From: Vanessa cardui
Lineage: Eukaryota; Arthropoda; Insecta; Lepidoptera; Nymphalidae
Direction of reading: 5' to 3'
Length of the DNA stretch: 64,000 bases
Assembly (NCBI RefSeq): GCF_905220365.1
Contig: NC_061129.1
Location: 1,178,803-1,242,802 of the forward strand
This document shows positions 12,501 through 27,500 of this stretch, piece by piece; position 1 is the first letter of the stretch; the number at the start of each line of letters is the position of its first letter. The notes beneath the pieces are model-generated. The model worked only from the letters and a program-made list of their open reading frames with translations. It had not been told where the DNA came from and did no database searches. Position numbers and translations under genes: made by a program.

Positions 12501-15500
12501 TTGCATGTAGAAGTCATGGCCTGTCGTGTTTTCTGTCGAATAGTGGACGACGAAATCTAGTGGCTGAGGACGAGAAGATACTCCTGGATTCGCACCTGAA
12601 ATTTTATCGATTGAATCGAATTAATTGCTCACATATCAAATGTATAAATCTGAGGATTTCGACAAAGCTACAGAGTAAATTGTCCAATTTAAAAATAGTT
12701 CAAGAAATCTTCAATTGTGAGCATTGTAATAATCGATTTAATATTATCTCGTCTGAGTATAGTCCACTGAATAATGGTTTATCGAAATAAAAATAAAAAA
12801 AAAAACAATGAATTGGCAAGGAGGGAAGGAGGAATACAGAATCACTTTTCCTATTCAGTATTCTCTCCCTCATAATTCGATGGAATACCAAACCATCGGG
12901 TTTGGTATTCCATCGATTCCATCATTCCACGAGGAGTTCCCAAGAGGAACCAACGGCTTTAAGGGCTTTCCAATACATAAGTACATCTAAGTTAATTGTT
13001 ATTGAGATATTCTGGCTTGAAATATCAATATTTTTTTACAGACCAGGCCCGGAGTAAGAATTTCAGCTCAGGAACTAGAGCCTTTATCAAAGTCAAACAA
13101 AGAACCAATAATAAGAAAGAGGTTAATTGTCACAACCCAGAACTGGAATGAAAACTATTCATATCCTTAAAAACAGCCTTAAAATATTCTTAAATTTAAG
13201 TAGACCAACAGCAACTACAAGCACATATAGTATGCTTCAGGATTCATATAGATTTAGTCGATATGAAGCAGCAAGTATTCAGTAGAATTAAAACAAATAA
13301 AATACATAATCAACTGTTATTTAACATTCAACTAAAACAGGTAATCATTTATGACGGTTTATGTCGTAATTAATATAACCGAGTATAATTGCTTGCTTCC
13401 AGCGATTATAACGCCTGATGACGAACACATTCGATAACTGTGCAACATGTACACGTATATTTTTCTATTTAATTATACATCTATTTACTCAGGAAGGCGC
13501 GCCCCTCTTCTTTTAATAATCGGCGTGCATTAGTACGAGTGTCTCTCGTGCTTACAAGATGTCTTAGTGTGCGCTATAATATTAAAACGAGCTTAAAAAG
13601 AGCGTATCTTACAATAGTCACAGAAGCTATCTTAGTAATAAGCAAAATGAACATTAAACCTCTGGGAAATGAGGTACAATTTGACGGGTAACTTTACCAT
13701 CACGCGCGCTCATTGGACAAAATAAAAAACGCGCGTTTCGCCGCCTTCCTATTTTATTACACACTTTTTGTATGGAAGAATTGGGAAACATACTCAGCTG
13801 ATAAAAATTGACTACCAACACTCATGGACACATACAAAACCGAGGTGCTTACATGTAAGATGCCTTTATTACACGTTGCACGGAATTACACCCAAGGATT
13901 ACAAGAAAGCAAGAAAAGATGATACGCGTCAAAATAAAACCTGATTTCGGTATATTTGTTATGGTGAAACGATAACTTAATCTGGACTAACGCGCCTTCG
14001 TAACTTATTAGATCTGTAGTAATAAATTAAAACTATAAATATTGGAATGCAATATCATTCATGAATACGGAGCTCGCGCCCTTAATTTAAATTACTAATT
14101 AGTTTGATATTATGACGTTGAACATTGAAATTAAACAAAATAACGCTCGTTTCAAAGAAAATAATACACCGAATTGACGACCTCCATGGTCGAGTGGTAT
14201 GTACAACGGTTTTCATGGGTACGCCACTCTGAGGTCCCGGGTTCGATTGCCGGCCGAGTCGATGTAGATTACCATTAGTTTTCTATGTTGTCTTGGGTCT
14301 GGGTGTTTTTTGTGGTACCGTCGATACTTCTGATTTTCCATAACACATGTGCTTCAGCTACTTACGTTGGGATCAGAGTAATGTATGTGATGTTGTCTCA
14401 TATTTATTTATACCGAATTACATTTTGCAACATTAATGTTGTATGTATATAAATATACTGTTGCGAGCTGACATGTTTTTCTAATCATATTTATTTGTGT
14501 TACAAAAGAATTACAAATAAAACGGTTGGCTTATTTTGATCAGCGAAAAGAAGCGCCTTTAATTCGAAAACTATATTATAGTTTATGCTCTATATGTATA
14601 GTAATATTATAAAGAAGTAATTTTTTTTGTTCGTAGAGGGAGATGGCATGTTTATATTTATCTAATTCAAAGATTTATTCATTGATAGAAAACTAAAATG
14701 TTCCTGATAGTTGATACTGAGTGTTACTTATAACTTATCATGAAAAGCCGTGTCGGCTCACGAGTTTATAATCAGACATAACGATACTGTTTATAAAAAA
14801 TTACAAATAGACTTACCGATCAAGGAGCTATCGAGTATGTATGTTGGTTTTTTATCGTCTAGGATGTAAAACAGTCCACCCATACATATGGCGAACATCA
14901 CCGCCAGGACAGCGTAGAACACGAGGTAGAATGTTATTGCTATAGCTGTAACAACGGAATTAAAACATTATTATACCAGTAAAGGTTAACAGCATAAAAT
15001 TACTTTTTGAAGTGATAACATCTTATCGGAGAGTAAACCGTTACGTAACGCGTTACGGCGCCAGGCTGTCTAGCTTCCCTTTCTCTTACGCATACGACAG
15101 CGGTAGGGTGGCAATGATAGCCAGGTTGTACATAGAAAAAAATATAATGTACTTATCTAAAAATTTTAAATAAGAATAAAATTCTAATAAGTGAAAGATT
15201 TTATTAATAACCTTAATTATCATGTTTACCTACCCATTATCATTGTCATATTGTCCCGAGACGCACAAGTATTTTACTTAAAATGATCAGACTGGATGAC
15301 TGATGGCTGGTGGTAAGTGATAACCACCTTCAGGAATATGATTCTACTATTTCATACCCAAGTCCTATCAACCTTTGGAACTGACATATGTCCCGTGTGC
15401 CTGTTAGTCTTAAACTGACTTAATGACTTCAAACCGGAATTATATCATCAATGTATTTCGTGATTACGTTAATATTCATCTCGTGCTCGCCATTAAAAAC

Positions 15501-18500
15501 GTCGTGAGGAAACCTGCATATAGGATGAGGAATATGATTCCCACGTTGAAGCGCAGTGTTGGTTTGAAGTTTCGCAAGATACTCCTCCTCATATGCAACG
15601 TTTATAGATTTTACTTTTTAGAAATCGGTGTCTAAGTAAAAATGAAATTAACTAAAATGTAAAACATTAAGTATGTAAGCAACTCAATGTTTTAGCATGT
15701 ATCGAAGATTCACGTGTCCTAATTACTGGCCATATACAAACTTAAAATATTATAAATAAAGTTATCCCATCAAAAACATAAATGTAAACTGAGAGCCAAG
15801 TTCAATATTAAGATATAAGCCTTGGTTGTTGACTTCTACGACAAAAAAAGTGAAATCTAAATGGGTGGCAAGTACAATGGCCAGTCCTGGATGTATTTAT
15901 AAGTACATAAAAAATCATTTATTTCCATAACTTAGGATAATATATTGTAGTCTAAGTTCTGACTTAGCTAGTCCTCATGACCCAAATTTGACATGTTTAT
16001 GTCTAATAGATTTTGAGTTAGGGGGGGGATCTAAAGTGGCTGCAAATGGTTTGTGTAATATTACACACGGTGCTGCTCGCCAGTACTGTTACAAGTACTT
16101 GGCTTTGACACGCTACCGCGTATCGTATACATTTTAAGAAGACATTCATATCATCATATAAATGTACAATAAATATGCCAAACAATTGGAAAAAAAACAT
16201 CAAAAACAAATTATTGAAGCAATACATGTTAAATAAATAAAAGAAAGGACATCCTATATTATAATCATAAAATATCTGTACAGCAGTGTACTGAAAGTAC
16301 CCCCAAAATTCACAACTGATTTTCAGCGACCGCCTTTGAGGGTACCATACGAATAACAGAGACAGCTAAAAATCATTATAATTCATTGGCGAGGTAATAT
16401 CTTGGCATAAATAAAAGTCACTAATAAAAAAACAATGTAATACAAAATTATCCATGTTTGGATCTCAATATTTTAACCAAACTTTATTATTTATTTTTTT
16501 TCCATCTTTTATTTAGAGGACATTACTAGCTAGCTTAACTATAAAAAATCCTTGGAATTTACTTCAAACACAATTAGTAGATAGCATGGAACAGTACAAC
16601 AAAAACAACAACAACAGCAGCCTGTAAATTTCCGACTGCTTGGCTAAGGCCACCTCTCCCTTTGAGGAGCAGATTTGGAACATATTCCACCACGCTGTTC
16701 CAGTGCGAGTTGATGGCATACACACGTGGCAGAATTTCTATGAAATTAGACACATGCAGGTTTCGTTCACCATTTAACAAGGAAGATAGTACCCACCAAA
16801 AAACAATTGCACTAAACTAATAAAATATATGTTATTATGAAAACGCATAATTTTATCTCACAGATCAATCTGCTATGCAAATTTCTCGAGATAATATATC
16901 TTTTCCGCATAGCGCCGAGTATTTGCCTTACATACTTAATTAAAACAAAACGACTACAAGACAGAATAACATTATTATAGGCTTTATTTTAATCGCTTGT
17001 TTAACTATTGCAAAGAGATACAAATACAGCTGTTTAATGTACATAACGCTTTTAATAGGGCAGCGAAAACATTTCCATTTTTACAGTATAACTTTAAACA
17101 GTTTTAACTTGTGTAATTTTATTACTGTTCATTGAAATTTAATACTTTATAATTTATATAGTATATTTTTTAAATAACAAAATTTAATTTTATATTAAAT
17201 ATATCTCCTTACTAATATTACAGTTCCAACTCACTGGGACTAATGCTGTCTGTTACTATTTTTGACTAGAATACTAAATAGAATTTGATAAAATTTCCTA
17301 TGAAGCAAGCTTTAACTCCAATGATATACTAATAAATATAATAGGCAATTTTTTATGCCCAATAGCTATCAACCGCCAATTATAACGCGAACGAAACTGC
17401 GGACGAAAACTGGCATTTTAAAACTTCGCTTAACAATTTCATAAAGTTGCATTTGTCTAGACTACGGTCATGAAACAATTGAGGTACTTATATGAAGTTT
17501 AGTATACACAGTAACCTTAAAAATGTCGTTATAGTAACAAGGAAGATAATAATTGCACAGATAGCGGTGTCGTCATCATATAAGCTGGCATAATGGATGT
17601 CTATTACTATAATCGCGTCTAGGAAAAGATTACATCCCACCAGGATGGAGAAGTATTTTTTGTATTTGTTCAGTGGTTGAAAGTCATTATATAATAAATA
17701 AATATTAGACAACATAAGCTGAGATGGCCCAGTGGTTAGAACGCGTGCATCTTAACTGATGATTTCGGATTCAAACCCAGGCAAGCACCGCTATATATAT
17801 GTGCTTAATTTGTGTTTATAATTCATCTCGTGATCGGCGGTGAAGGAAAACATCGTGAGGAAACCTGCATGTGTCTAATTTCATCGAAATTCTGCCACAT
17901 GTGCATTCCACCTACCGACATTAGAACAGCGTGGTGGAATATGTTCCAAACCCTCTCCTTAATGAGAGAGGAGGACTTAGCCCAGCAGTGGGTAATTTAC
18001 AGGCTGTTAATTTACTTTACTAGACAATATCACATACATTACTCTGATCCCAATGTTAGTAGCTTAGCACTTGTGTTATGGAAAAACAGAAGCAACGACG
18101 TTACCACAAATACCCAGACGCAAGACAATATAGAAAACTAATGATTTTTTTTGTACATCGATTCGGCCGGGAATCGAATGAAAACCCCTCATGAAAACCC
18201 GTATACACACTACTCGACCATGAAGATCGGCAAATATATTATTATATGAATATGAGTTAACATCATATATCCCACTATATATTACAAGTGAGTGATAGGT
18301 ACACATATACGAACTTTCTTAAAGCACCATCATCAAGCAATATTCGATCATCAGTTCCATACACTGTAACTTAGATCTAAAGTGTCTAGAACAAATATCG
18401 AGAACCCATAATACACTAGACAAACAATAATCTTTATCAAACTATAGTCATGATTGTTTTGACTTAATAAAACTTGCCTCATACATTGCAATTTGATCCA

Positions 18501-21500
18501 ATAGGCTACCCAGACAATCGAACAAACGGATCAAAAATGACGTAAGTCTTGCGGTGACACGTATTATATTATGTCGGTTTCGTTATGAAATCATTGGCTT
18601 GATCCTGATTTTATGACAAAAGCCTGTAAATTTTCCACAGCTAGGCTAAGGCCTCCTTTTATCAACCTCTTTTGATATTATGGTGAAAAGGAAAACTTTA
18701 CGCTAGTCTACGCCTCCCATTCACTCCATGCAGGTTTTTTCACTATATTTTCCTTCAAGTGATGATTTTCTATTTTAAACATTACAATAAAAAATTGTTT
18801 GCATATTGTAGGTATAGATTATGACCTCGTAAACCATTTCAGTCGGATTTACCATTTTCAAGGGATACCGGGGAACTGTGCATGAGGTATTATAGTGCAA
18901 TAGTAGCCTCATCTTGAGCACAAGAGCCCAGGTGCAAGCAGAGTCCTGATAATCTTTCCACCCTCATAAATATATTATTAAGGTATCTGGTCACACCGAG
19001 GATCCAAAACTTGAACAACATCCAACACACAGTACGAGGATTTTTTCAACGTCTTTTACCATTATATGAGAACTGATCTGAACAGAAGCGAACTCTCTAT
19101 TTTACTGTCATAATGACAATACGAAAATCCAATACAACCAGACGAGACAGAAACGAGACAGTTCGTGTTCTTGTTTCTTCAGATTTAGTAGGCTAGACAA
19201 TTGTGCCGTTGTAATTATGACTTTATAAACTGTAATAAATTTCCTAGGGTGTAAATCGGGTCAATGGAAATGTTACCTATCGTAGTTATGTAATTTTGTT
19301 GCTCAAATAACTGAAATTAATTTCAAAATCATCTATTTTGACGTTCAAGTATGGCTGGGGTGACGTCATCCTAGGTATAAAAAATATATCACGATTACTA
19401 CTAACTAGTAAACAAGCAGTATGTAGACTACTCTAAATCTGTGTGGAAAGCATACAATATCTGAATCATACAGTAAATAAGACTATTTGAAAAATATACC
19501 TTTTCGGTCGACATATAAACGTTTACTAAATTGCGAAAGAGATCTATAAACTCGAGTCGTGACGTCAACAGCGTCTAAAACCGAACTGTAGGGACGGAAA
19601 TAGACAAATACGTCCTTAGTGTAAATAATTCGCCCACGCCGGTAGACGTGACAGCGAATGGTAGGCATTCTTATTGTTGGGACGGCGTTCTTACACAAAA
19701 TTTAACTGTGAAGTACCTATGTAGCTATAATATAAAGACGGTGAGAACTGTCATTTTTAAACGTTAAATATGATGTTCACATCGGTTACAAAATTGGATA
19801 TTTTTGAGAAAAAATGGAAAAATATTAGTAGTTAATTTTCATCAATTAATAGTACACACTGCTTATACATAATTAAATTATTATGCACCATAATAGATAC
19901 TCTTATCGACAAATTTGTCTCAAGGCTTTTCTATTCTCTATTATAACTCAGTAAGTACTCACAACGTACCTCAATCGTGAAATGTCGACGGCCGACGTTG
20001 ATGCGCTATTTTGATGCATGTATACAATAATATATAATATATATATAACACATACTTAGTCAATTTCACATATCACTTTATAACATTTCGCAAGCGTGTT
20101 TCACAGTGAGTTTCGATTTTTTTTTTTAAGTTTAGAGGAATTATACACTGCTATGTAACAAGCTACGAGTACTAGAAGCGATCGTAAGCCACAAAGTAAA
20201 TAAATTTCAACTTCAGACTGTTAAATAAATATTAGTTATACTTCATACCACATTATTCAAATTTAACGCCAGTATACTGTACTAAATTTGTTTCACAATT
20301 TATGTATGTATGCAAACAATTGTTTATAAAAAGTTATAAGTCAGAGAAGTATTATAATTTACAATAATCATTTTTATGACGCTATTAAATATAACGATAA
20401 AACATTAGACAATGTGATTTATTTATCAATTAATAATACACTTATGTAAATTATTTATTAATATAATTAAAAAATATTTGAATACAGTTATTAATAACAA
20501 CTTTGAAATTTCTATGTCAAACTAAAATCATTATAAAACATTGATTATTCCGGTTCAAATATGCATACAAATAGTGGTAATCTGAGAATAATTCACATAA
20601 AGCCGAAAATTAGTATAGGTGCTACGTATACTTGCTATTACAAATAAAATGTCATAATATCAGCGATCCTAAGTCTGCTAAAAAATATTCAAGGTAAACA
20701 GTTAAAATATATGTTGCATTTAAATCACTAAAAAAAATACTTCTAAAATTTCTTCATTCCGATAGCAGTGTCGTTGAAGGGATTAATTGAGTGATTCAGT
20801 TGAGTATAGCAGTGTTATACATATAATATATATCTTAGTTTCTACATATAATAATAAGAATAATATTATATAGTCTTTAAATTTCCCACTACTGGACTAT
20901 GTTTGGGACTATATTTAATTATTTCTTAAATTAAGAACCTTTCAATACAATTTTGAATCTGTGGTCATTCAATAACTCTATAAGCATATTCCTTGGACTT
21001 GTTCCCATGTCCTTAATACATTCGAACAAGCGAGAAGGACTCCGAGTTTAAAATAAGAATTCAATCCATTTATAAAACGAGTGACACACAAAACGATCTT
21101 TTAACCTTGCAAATACAAAGGCGGGATTATAAAAAAGGCTATGGGAACGATTTGTATTGAAATACTTGAATGGCTATAGAAAACCCATAAGAGGGCCGGT
21201 AAATAAATTAACAAAAGGTGGAATTATTATTACTTTATGTATATTTTTTTCGGAATGACAAACGTCACATTTTTAAATATTGAATTGTCAAAGTAACTGT
21301 CAAATAAATGTCATTGTCAAAAATACTTTTTTTTAGTGTAATATTTTTAACGGGAAGGACTAATTATAAGTTGTCACAGACATTGGCAATGTAAGAAATA
21401 TTTAGCATTCTATACAACATAAATACCCCAACTTTTGGAAATAAGCTAGAATGTCCGTTGTTAATTTTAAAAGCACAATAATAGTAAGTGTCGCTGTTTG

Positions 21501-24500
21501 ATGGTAGAATGTCTTATTAGTGGTTGGGTAACTCTACACATAAACACCTTTTTAAACCTTGGCAATATTTATTTATTTCTAAAAACCTGTCAATCTGTAT
21601 TAAAAACCGATGGAAAGAGAAACTTAATTTTTTATTCGTGTATCTTATTCCTGCAAAACCACACGTATGGAATTTCTCATTAGCTTTCATAATGATACGA
21701 TTACTATACCTAACGACGAACTAAATATCACAAACAAAAAAAGTTTAGTTTTTTTGTAATGTATGTTATTTAAATTATCTGTGGTAAATAGGTTGACACT
21801 ATTGACCTAGATGTGAGTATTATCAGGAAAAATATTTACAAACAAATTCACTTAGCGATGCAGTTTAAGGAGATAAAATACATTTTGTTTCTTTTTTAAT
21901 TATTATTATAATAATAATCGGAATCGGAATCGTTCATAAATAATCAAGCAATTATTCTCACATAATTATTTTATACAGAATACATTCGAAAATGAGTTCA
22001 TTTGTTTCGCGTATAAGTTTGAAGCGTACATTATGACATTTAACAAATTGTCACGGGTACAGAAAACAACGGTACATAACATCTGACCCCTGTCCCCTCA
22101 CGCGTCCGAAGCTATGTGCGGAAATTAGTGATTACATAATTAATATCGTCGAAAAAGGGCGTTTATAAAATGTGACAAGTGACAATATTTAGCGACAATT
22201 CTTGAACGTCGCTCCCGTTTGGGACGAAGTAGATTTCGCTGTATATAATGAATTAACATACACATTATTAATTAACAGAAACTTATAACGAAAGTCATTT
22301 TAACAATGAATTGACATTGACAAAGTTTTCATTAAAATCATGTCTTAAATCTTTACATATAATAAAATAAGAGTGTATTTGTAATATTAAAATAATCGCT
22401 TTATACTAAATGCATATGTATTTACATAGATTCACAGTCTGTCTGTTTGTTTGTTCCAACTAATCTCTGAAACGGCTGCGCCGATTAAGACGGGCTGTCA
22501 CTGGCAGATAGCTGACTTGATAAGGAGTAACTTAGGCTACAATATTAGATTTTTTGTTATATTCAAACGCACACGAAGTAACGGGCATAGCCAGTAAAGT
22601 TATATAAACAGTACACAATAGACAGAGACAACGAGAAAAAGAAAGAGAGGGCAAGGTATGGATGGTTTCTGCGAGAACTCTCTACTGAAAGCCGCGTAAA
22701 AAATCGTTCTGATAGTATTCGTATGATGTAATTAATATCAGTGTTTAAAAATTATAAAGCTACCACATCTAAGTGACGAACGAAGATCTGTTATAGGAAC
22801 TTCATGATAGATTAACGGCGGGCTGCGTGGCCACATCTGTGTTAAGAATGCTTATTCACGAATATTCCAAACATGCTACGACTACACATACCTTCGCGGA
22901 ATCCCGATAATGTGACCGAGACATAAACATCACGCTAATAAAACACTTTTAACATTTTTAAGCGGGAAATACGGAGTATTAAAATGATTGTTATTTTTTA
23001 AATTGTTTTCTAACACGCAGTCTTACAAAATTCCTTGGAACCCTGTTCTCTAAACTAGGAAAACCAATCTCTTAAGAGTCGTCTCTATAAATGCCCACAT
23101 AAAACCAAAATACTACTATTTTAATACAAAAAAAAACTATAAAAGTTTAACATTAATATGTAAGATATAGACTTTAAGAATTATAGCGTTTATAGGATAC
23201 CAATTCATTATTCACAAAATAGCACTACTTGTTTAGAAAAGTCAAAATAAAACAAATAGTATACAAAACATACTGGCCTCGTAACCTTGGGTACCCAAAA
23301 TTACTAAAATTTACATAACAAATGAAATCATTCACAAATTGTACATAATTTTTAACGTTCCATTCCTGTCCAGTCGCGAAGGGAATAAACCCAAGGTCGA
23401 ACAGTTAAAAGGGAACGCCGCTGATCATGATATATGATCTGTTTATGAACTGGTTGAAAATAATTTCGATTGTATAACTATAGAAGCGATGTTTTACAAA
23501 TTTATAAACGAAACTTCACATCAACCAGCGTATACTTATGGACATAATTCTTTCGTTTAATTATATTTATGTTAGATTTTATTCATAACTGCCGAAGAAA
23601 TTCGTCAGTATACGTTTTCAATGATTGATTTTATGTATGTTAGTCTTTTTTTAATTTTAATAATATGTGTCTAATTACCAGTGGAAACTTAGCTGATATA
23701 TGTAATTTTGTATATTCATATCCCATAAGTTTATCTTATTGTTTCCCTAAAATAAAATAAAATAATAATAATAATATCGTTTAAAAATATCAAATAAATA
23801 CAGATTTTTGAAGTAAAAAACATATCTAGTTAAATTAACATTTCATTATTTTTATCACATTATTAAGATCTTTGACAAACTTTAAAACTTACATACAAAC
23901 TAGTATCCGTTTGCGGTTTCGCCCTCGCTCAGGGTCGTAGATGTGACGTTGTAATGTACATGATTCCAAGATTAAAAGTATTTCTTGTACTAGTCCAGAC
24001 TATAATCTATCTCTGCGCAAAATTTCATTCAAATCCGTTCAGCCGTTCTGGCGAGATTAAGTAACATATCGATTCAATTTTCATAAAATCTTTATTAAAG
24101 AATATAAGATAAGACTTCAGATGCCTTAATTAAGTTTCATTTCTGTATGCATTAAAATATTTGTAAAATATATATAACGATAAAGACTAATAAAAAACTA
24201 GTAGTCAACCTCGGCCTCCCTCGCGTTTTTGGGTGTTTGTAATGTGTTAGGCAAAAAAGTATCCTATGTCTTTTCTTGGAGATCAAGCTTGCTTCATACC
24301 AAATTTCATCAAATTCGGTTCCGCTGTTTGGTCGCGAAAGAGTCAGACAGACAGAGTTACTTAGTAGTTAGACAGAGTTAACATTTATAACATTAATATA
24401 GATTAAGTACTGACAAAGGAAACACAATCGAATGCCAAAAAATATTCATTTATTACGAGTGAATTTGTCAATGAAGTACTTCACTAAGCAGTAATTTTCC

Positions 24501-27500
24501 ATCATTGTTTTAACATATTTTAACAGCCGTCCTTTACATTTAGGTCATGGCTACACTAGCCCATTATATACTAACCAGACTATGAATTGAACTAACTGTT
24601 CAGACAGTCATGTCGCTCACAGGGCTCGGTTAACAAGAAAAACGGTTATTTATAGTAATTACGATGTGAATCTTGAAAATTTAAAGTGTTCTACCTACGT
24701 AAGAGATCACTCAGTGATGTACGACATCGTCGGTCCACGAATCACAGGTCAGAAGCGGTTGAATAAATGTTAATATTTTTTTATGGTGTATGTTGGCGGA
24801 CGAGCATATAGGCCACCTGATGATAATGAAGCTGTAAGAAATATTAACCATTCCTTACATCGTCAATGCGCCACCAACCTTGGGAACTAAGATGTTATGT
24901 CCCTTGTCTGTATTTACACTGGCTCACTCACCCAAACCGGAACACAACAATACTGAGTACTGTTATTTGGCGGTAGAATAACTGATGAGTGGGTGGTACC
25001 TACCCAGACGGGCTAACACAAAGCCAAGTGATGAAATGCATGTACATTTTGTTTTAGCCGACAAAGTATTTGTAAAGAATGCTTGAAATGTATTAATATT
25101 TATGCTGCTTTCAATTGTAAAACAAAGCTTGATCTTTGAGTTTTATTTCCTCGTCTATTTGTTCCCACTGGTCGACTGCTTGCATTCTTGTAACCATTCC
25201 ACGCGGCCATTATTTGTACAGTAGCTATTTTTGGTTTTAATTTGTATATAGTTATGTAAGTTCTCGTGTAAATAATTCTTATGTAAATAAATGAATATGT
25301 AAACATTTCGTTGAATATTATTACCGTGCCAATATTTTACAACGCAGAATATAATTTTCCACAATTTTAAGTGTTTAAGAGAGATAAATAATAACAGTTT
25401 TGGTTAGCATTTCGTGGCCATTTTGGGTCGCTCCTAGCTTTTTCGCTTCGATTCTTTCGCTTTTTTTTCACCCCATATGGGTGAGAAAAAAAAGTGACAC
25501 AAAGATCAAGCTGAATAGAAAGTAACTTATAGAAATAATTTATAGAAATGCAAATAAAGATAAGGATGATACAAGAATAAATACACATACTTTGCCTAAA
25601 AAATTACATAGATTAGCTATGTATATTGGACATACCATCATTGGCATTTATAAATTAAAAAAAAAATCAGTAATTAGGATCAAATTTCAACATTGATGCG
25701 AAATTAAGATATGACTTCAGTCGTCTATCTAAACTCCTGAAGATTATATAATAATATTATTCACTTGCATAACGACACTGATGATACTTGAACGATTTGG
25801 ATCTATTAACATTGTGTTTAACTTCACATTGTCCCATAATGCAGGCGTTGTTATAAACCAATGTGCTAACTTAAACGTAAGCGACGCCTTATGTTATTTT
25901 CTTTTGTCCCACGCTCGTATTACTCATCGATACTAAGAATTCGTTAGTACATAGATGTGGATGAGACAAATCTAATTTTTATAGGTTAGTTTGAACCAAA
26001 TTAACGATACAGAATCAATAGCAATGTGAGCGATATCTGGGTATACTATGTATTCTACCGCAGAACAGCAACACGTAGTATTTTCGTGTTCCAGTTTGTA
26101 TGGTGAGTGAGCTAGTGTAACTACAGGCACAAGAGACATAATATCCCAGATCTCAAGGTTGGTGACGCATACTATTTAATAAACGGTTTAAAAAATCAGT
26201 TCAGAGCAGTGACTTAACATTAATTGGTCCATTTACTCATCTGAATATGCCAAAAAAAAAGGCTCCATTTTGAAGATTTTCTACTAACTAATTCTCTCAA
26301 AATGTTGACGAGTTCAGGTTTCACAGATGATAGCAGCGAAATATAGATCGCAGATTCAAATTTTGACAAGCACCCCTGATTATTTATTTGTTTGATTTGT
26401 ATTTGTAATCTATCTTGTGATCAGAGAATAAAAGGAAAAGATGAAATGCGGCCATATTTCTACCGATCCAGCTAATCCTCCTGAAGAAAGACATTATGTA
26501 TGTCATCATACAAACAGAATTGACTCATAGGTCTAGGTTTATAGGGCTGAATATTCCGAAACGATTACTATCAGATACGATTTAACACGTGTAGGAATAA
26601 ATCATTTTTTTATAATACACTAGCAATACCCGCCCGCTTCGCTGGGCATTAGTCGCAGAAAATAAATTTTTCATTTTTCATTTTGCAAGTAATTACTGAT
26701 CATCAACAATGTACAAATAATAAAGAAACAAATCAAGAAACATGCGACATCTAATCAAATACTTAAAAATTATTTCATTTAATATTCATCATCTCGATCT
26801 CGAAGTTTTGATTGGTTGTATTGAATGATTGTTTAATCGTTCGTTCCCTTAGTTTAAATATTAACAATTAATTTTTGAAACAGCTTACGACGCTTCAGAA
26901 TATGGTTAATTTGATTATCTCTAATCTTTATACTATATGCATAGAAATCCATACAACTAACTCTCTTCGATGTCACAGAGCCTGTCGTGAATTAGTTTGA
27001 TATAGTCCAAGACGATATCCATCTTCTGCTCGCAGAAACAGAATCGGATAATCGTAATAATCGTCATACGATCGATGTATTTCAACAACACCTTTTGTAT
27101 GGGAGTATAGAAAAGTGTTGTTTTTCGACTTTTTCAGGAAATTTTATATTTTTTTTTTGGAATTTTTCTCTCCGTAAGAACCATCCTTGTACTTCAAGGA
27201 ATATTTAAAAAAAAGAATTAGCGAAATCGGTCCAACCGTTCTCGAGTTTTGCGCTTAGCAACACATTTAGCGACTCATTTTTATATTATAGATACATATT
27301 TAAATATCGATTGCGAGTCACGAGACTATCCGTAATAATTTATTCGCTGCGGTTTTAAGTACTTTATAAAAATACCTTTATTGGGTTCTTAGACTAAGTT
27401 ATCATCGTGAAACGTTAAATAAAATTAAATGATTTTTAATGTGTCAATCGTAACTTATGCTATGTAGTGTAAATTGTGTAAGTAAATCAGTTGGAAACAC

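Noticed and set aside
10635..18236. Possible tRNA genes at B-box sequences (10635, 14178, 17719)
   Set aside because: Each is the head of a SINE with a long repeated body; no matching acceptor stem or full cloverleaf.
19483..19698. 71-codon minus-strand frame in gene B intron 1 as an alternative exon
   Set aside because: It lacks the GRT..RWG end needed to join the membrane exon, and its possible donor is in an unsupported context.
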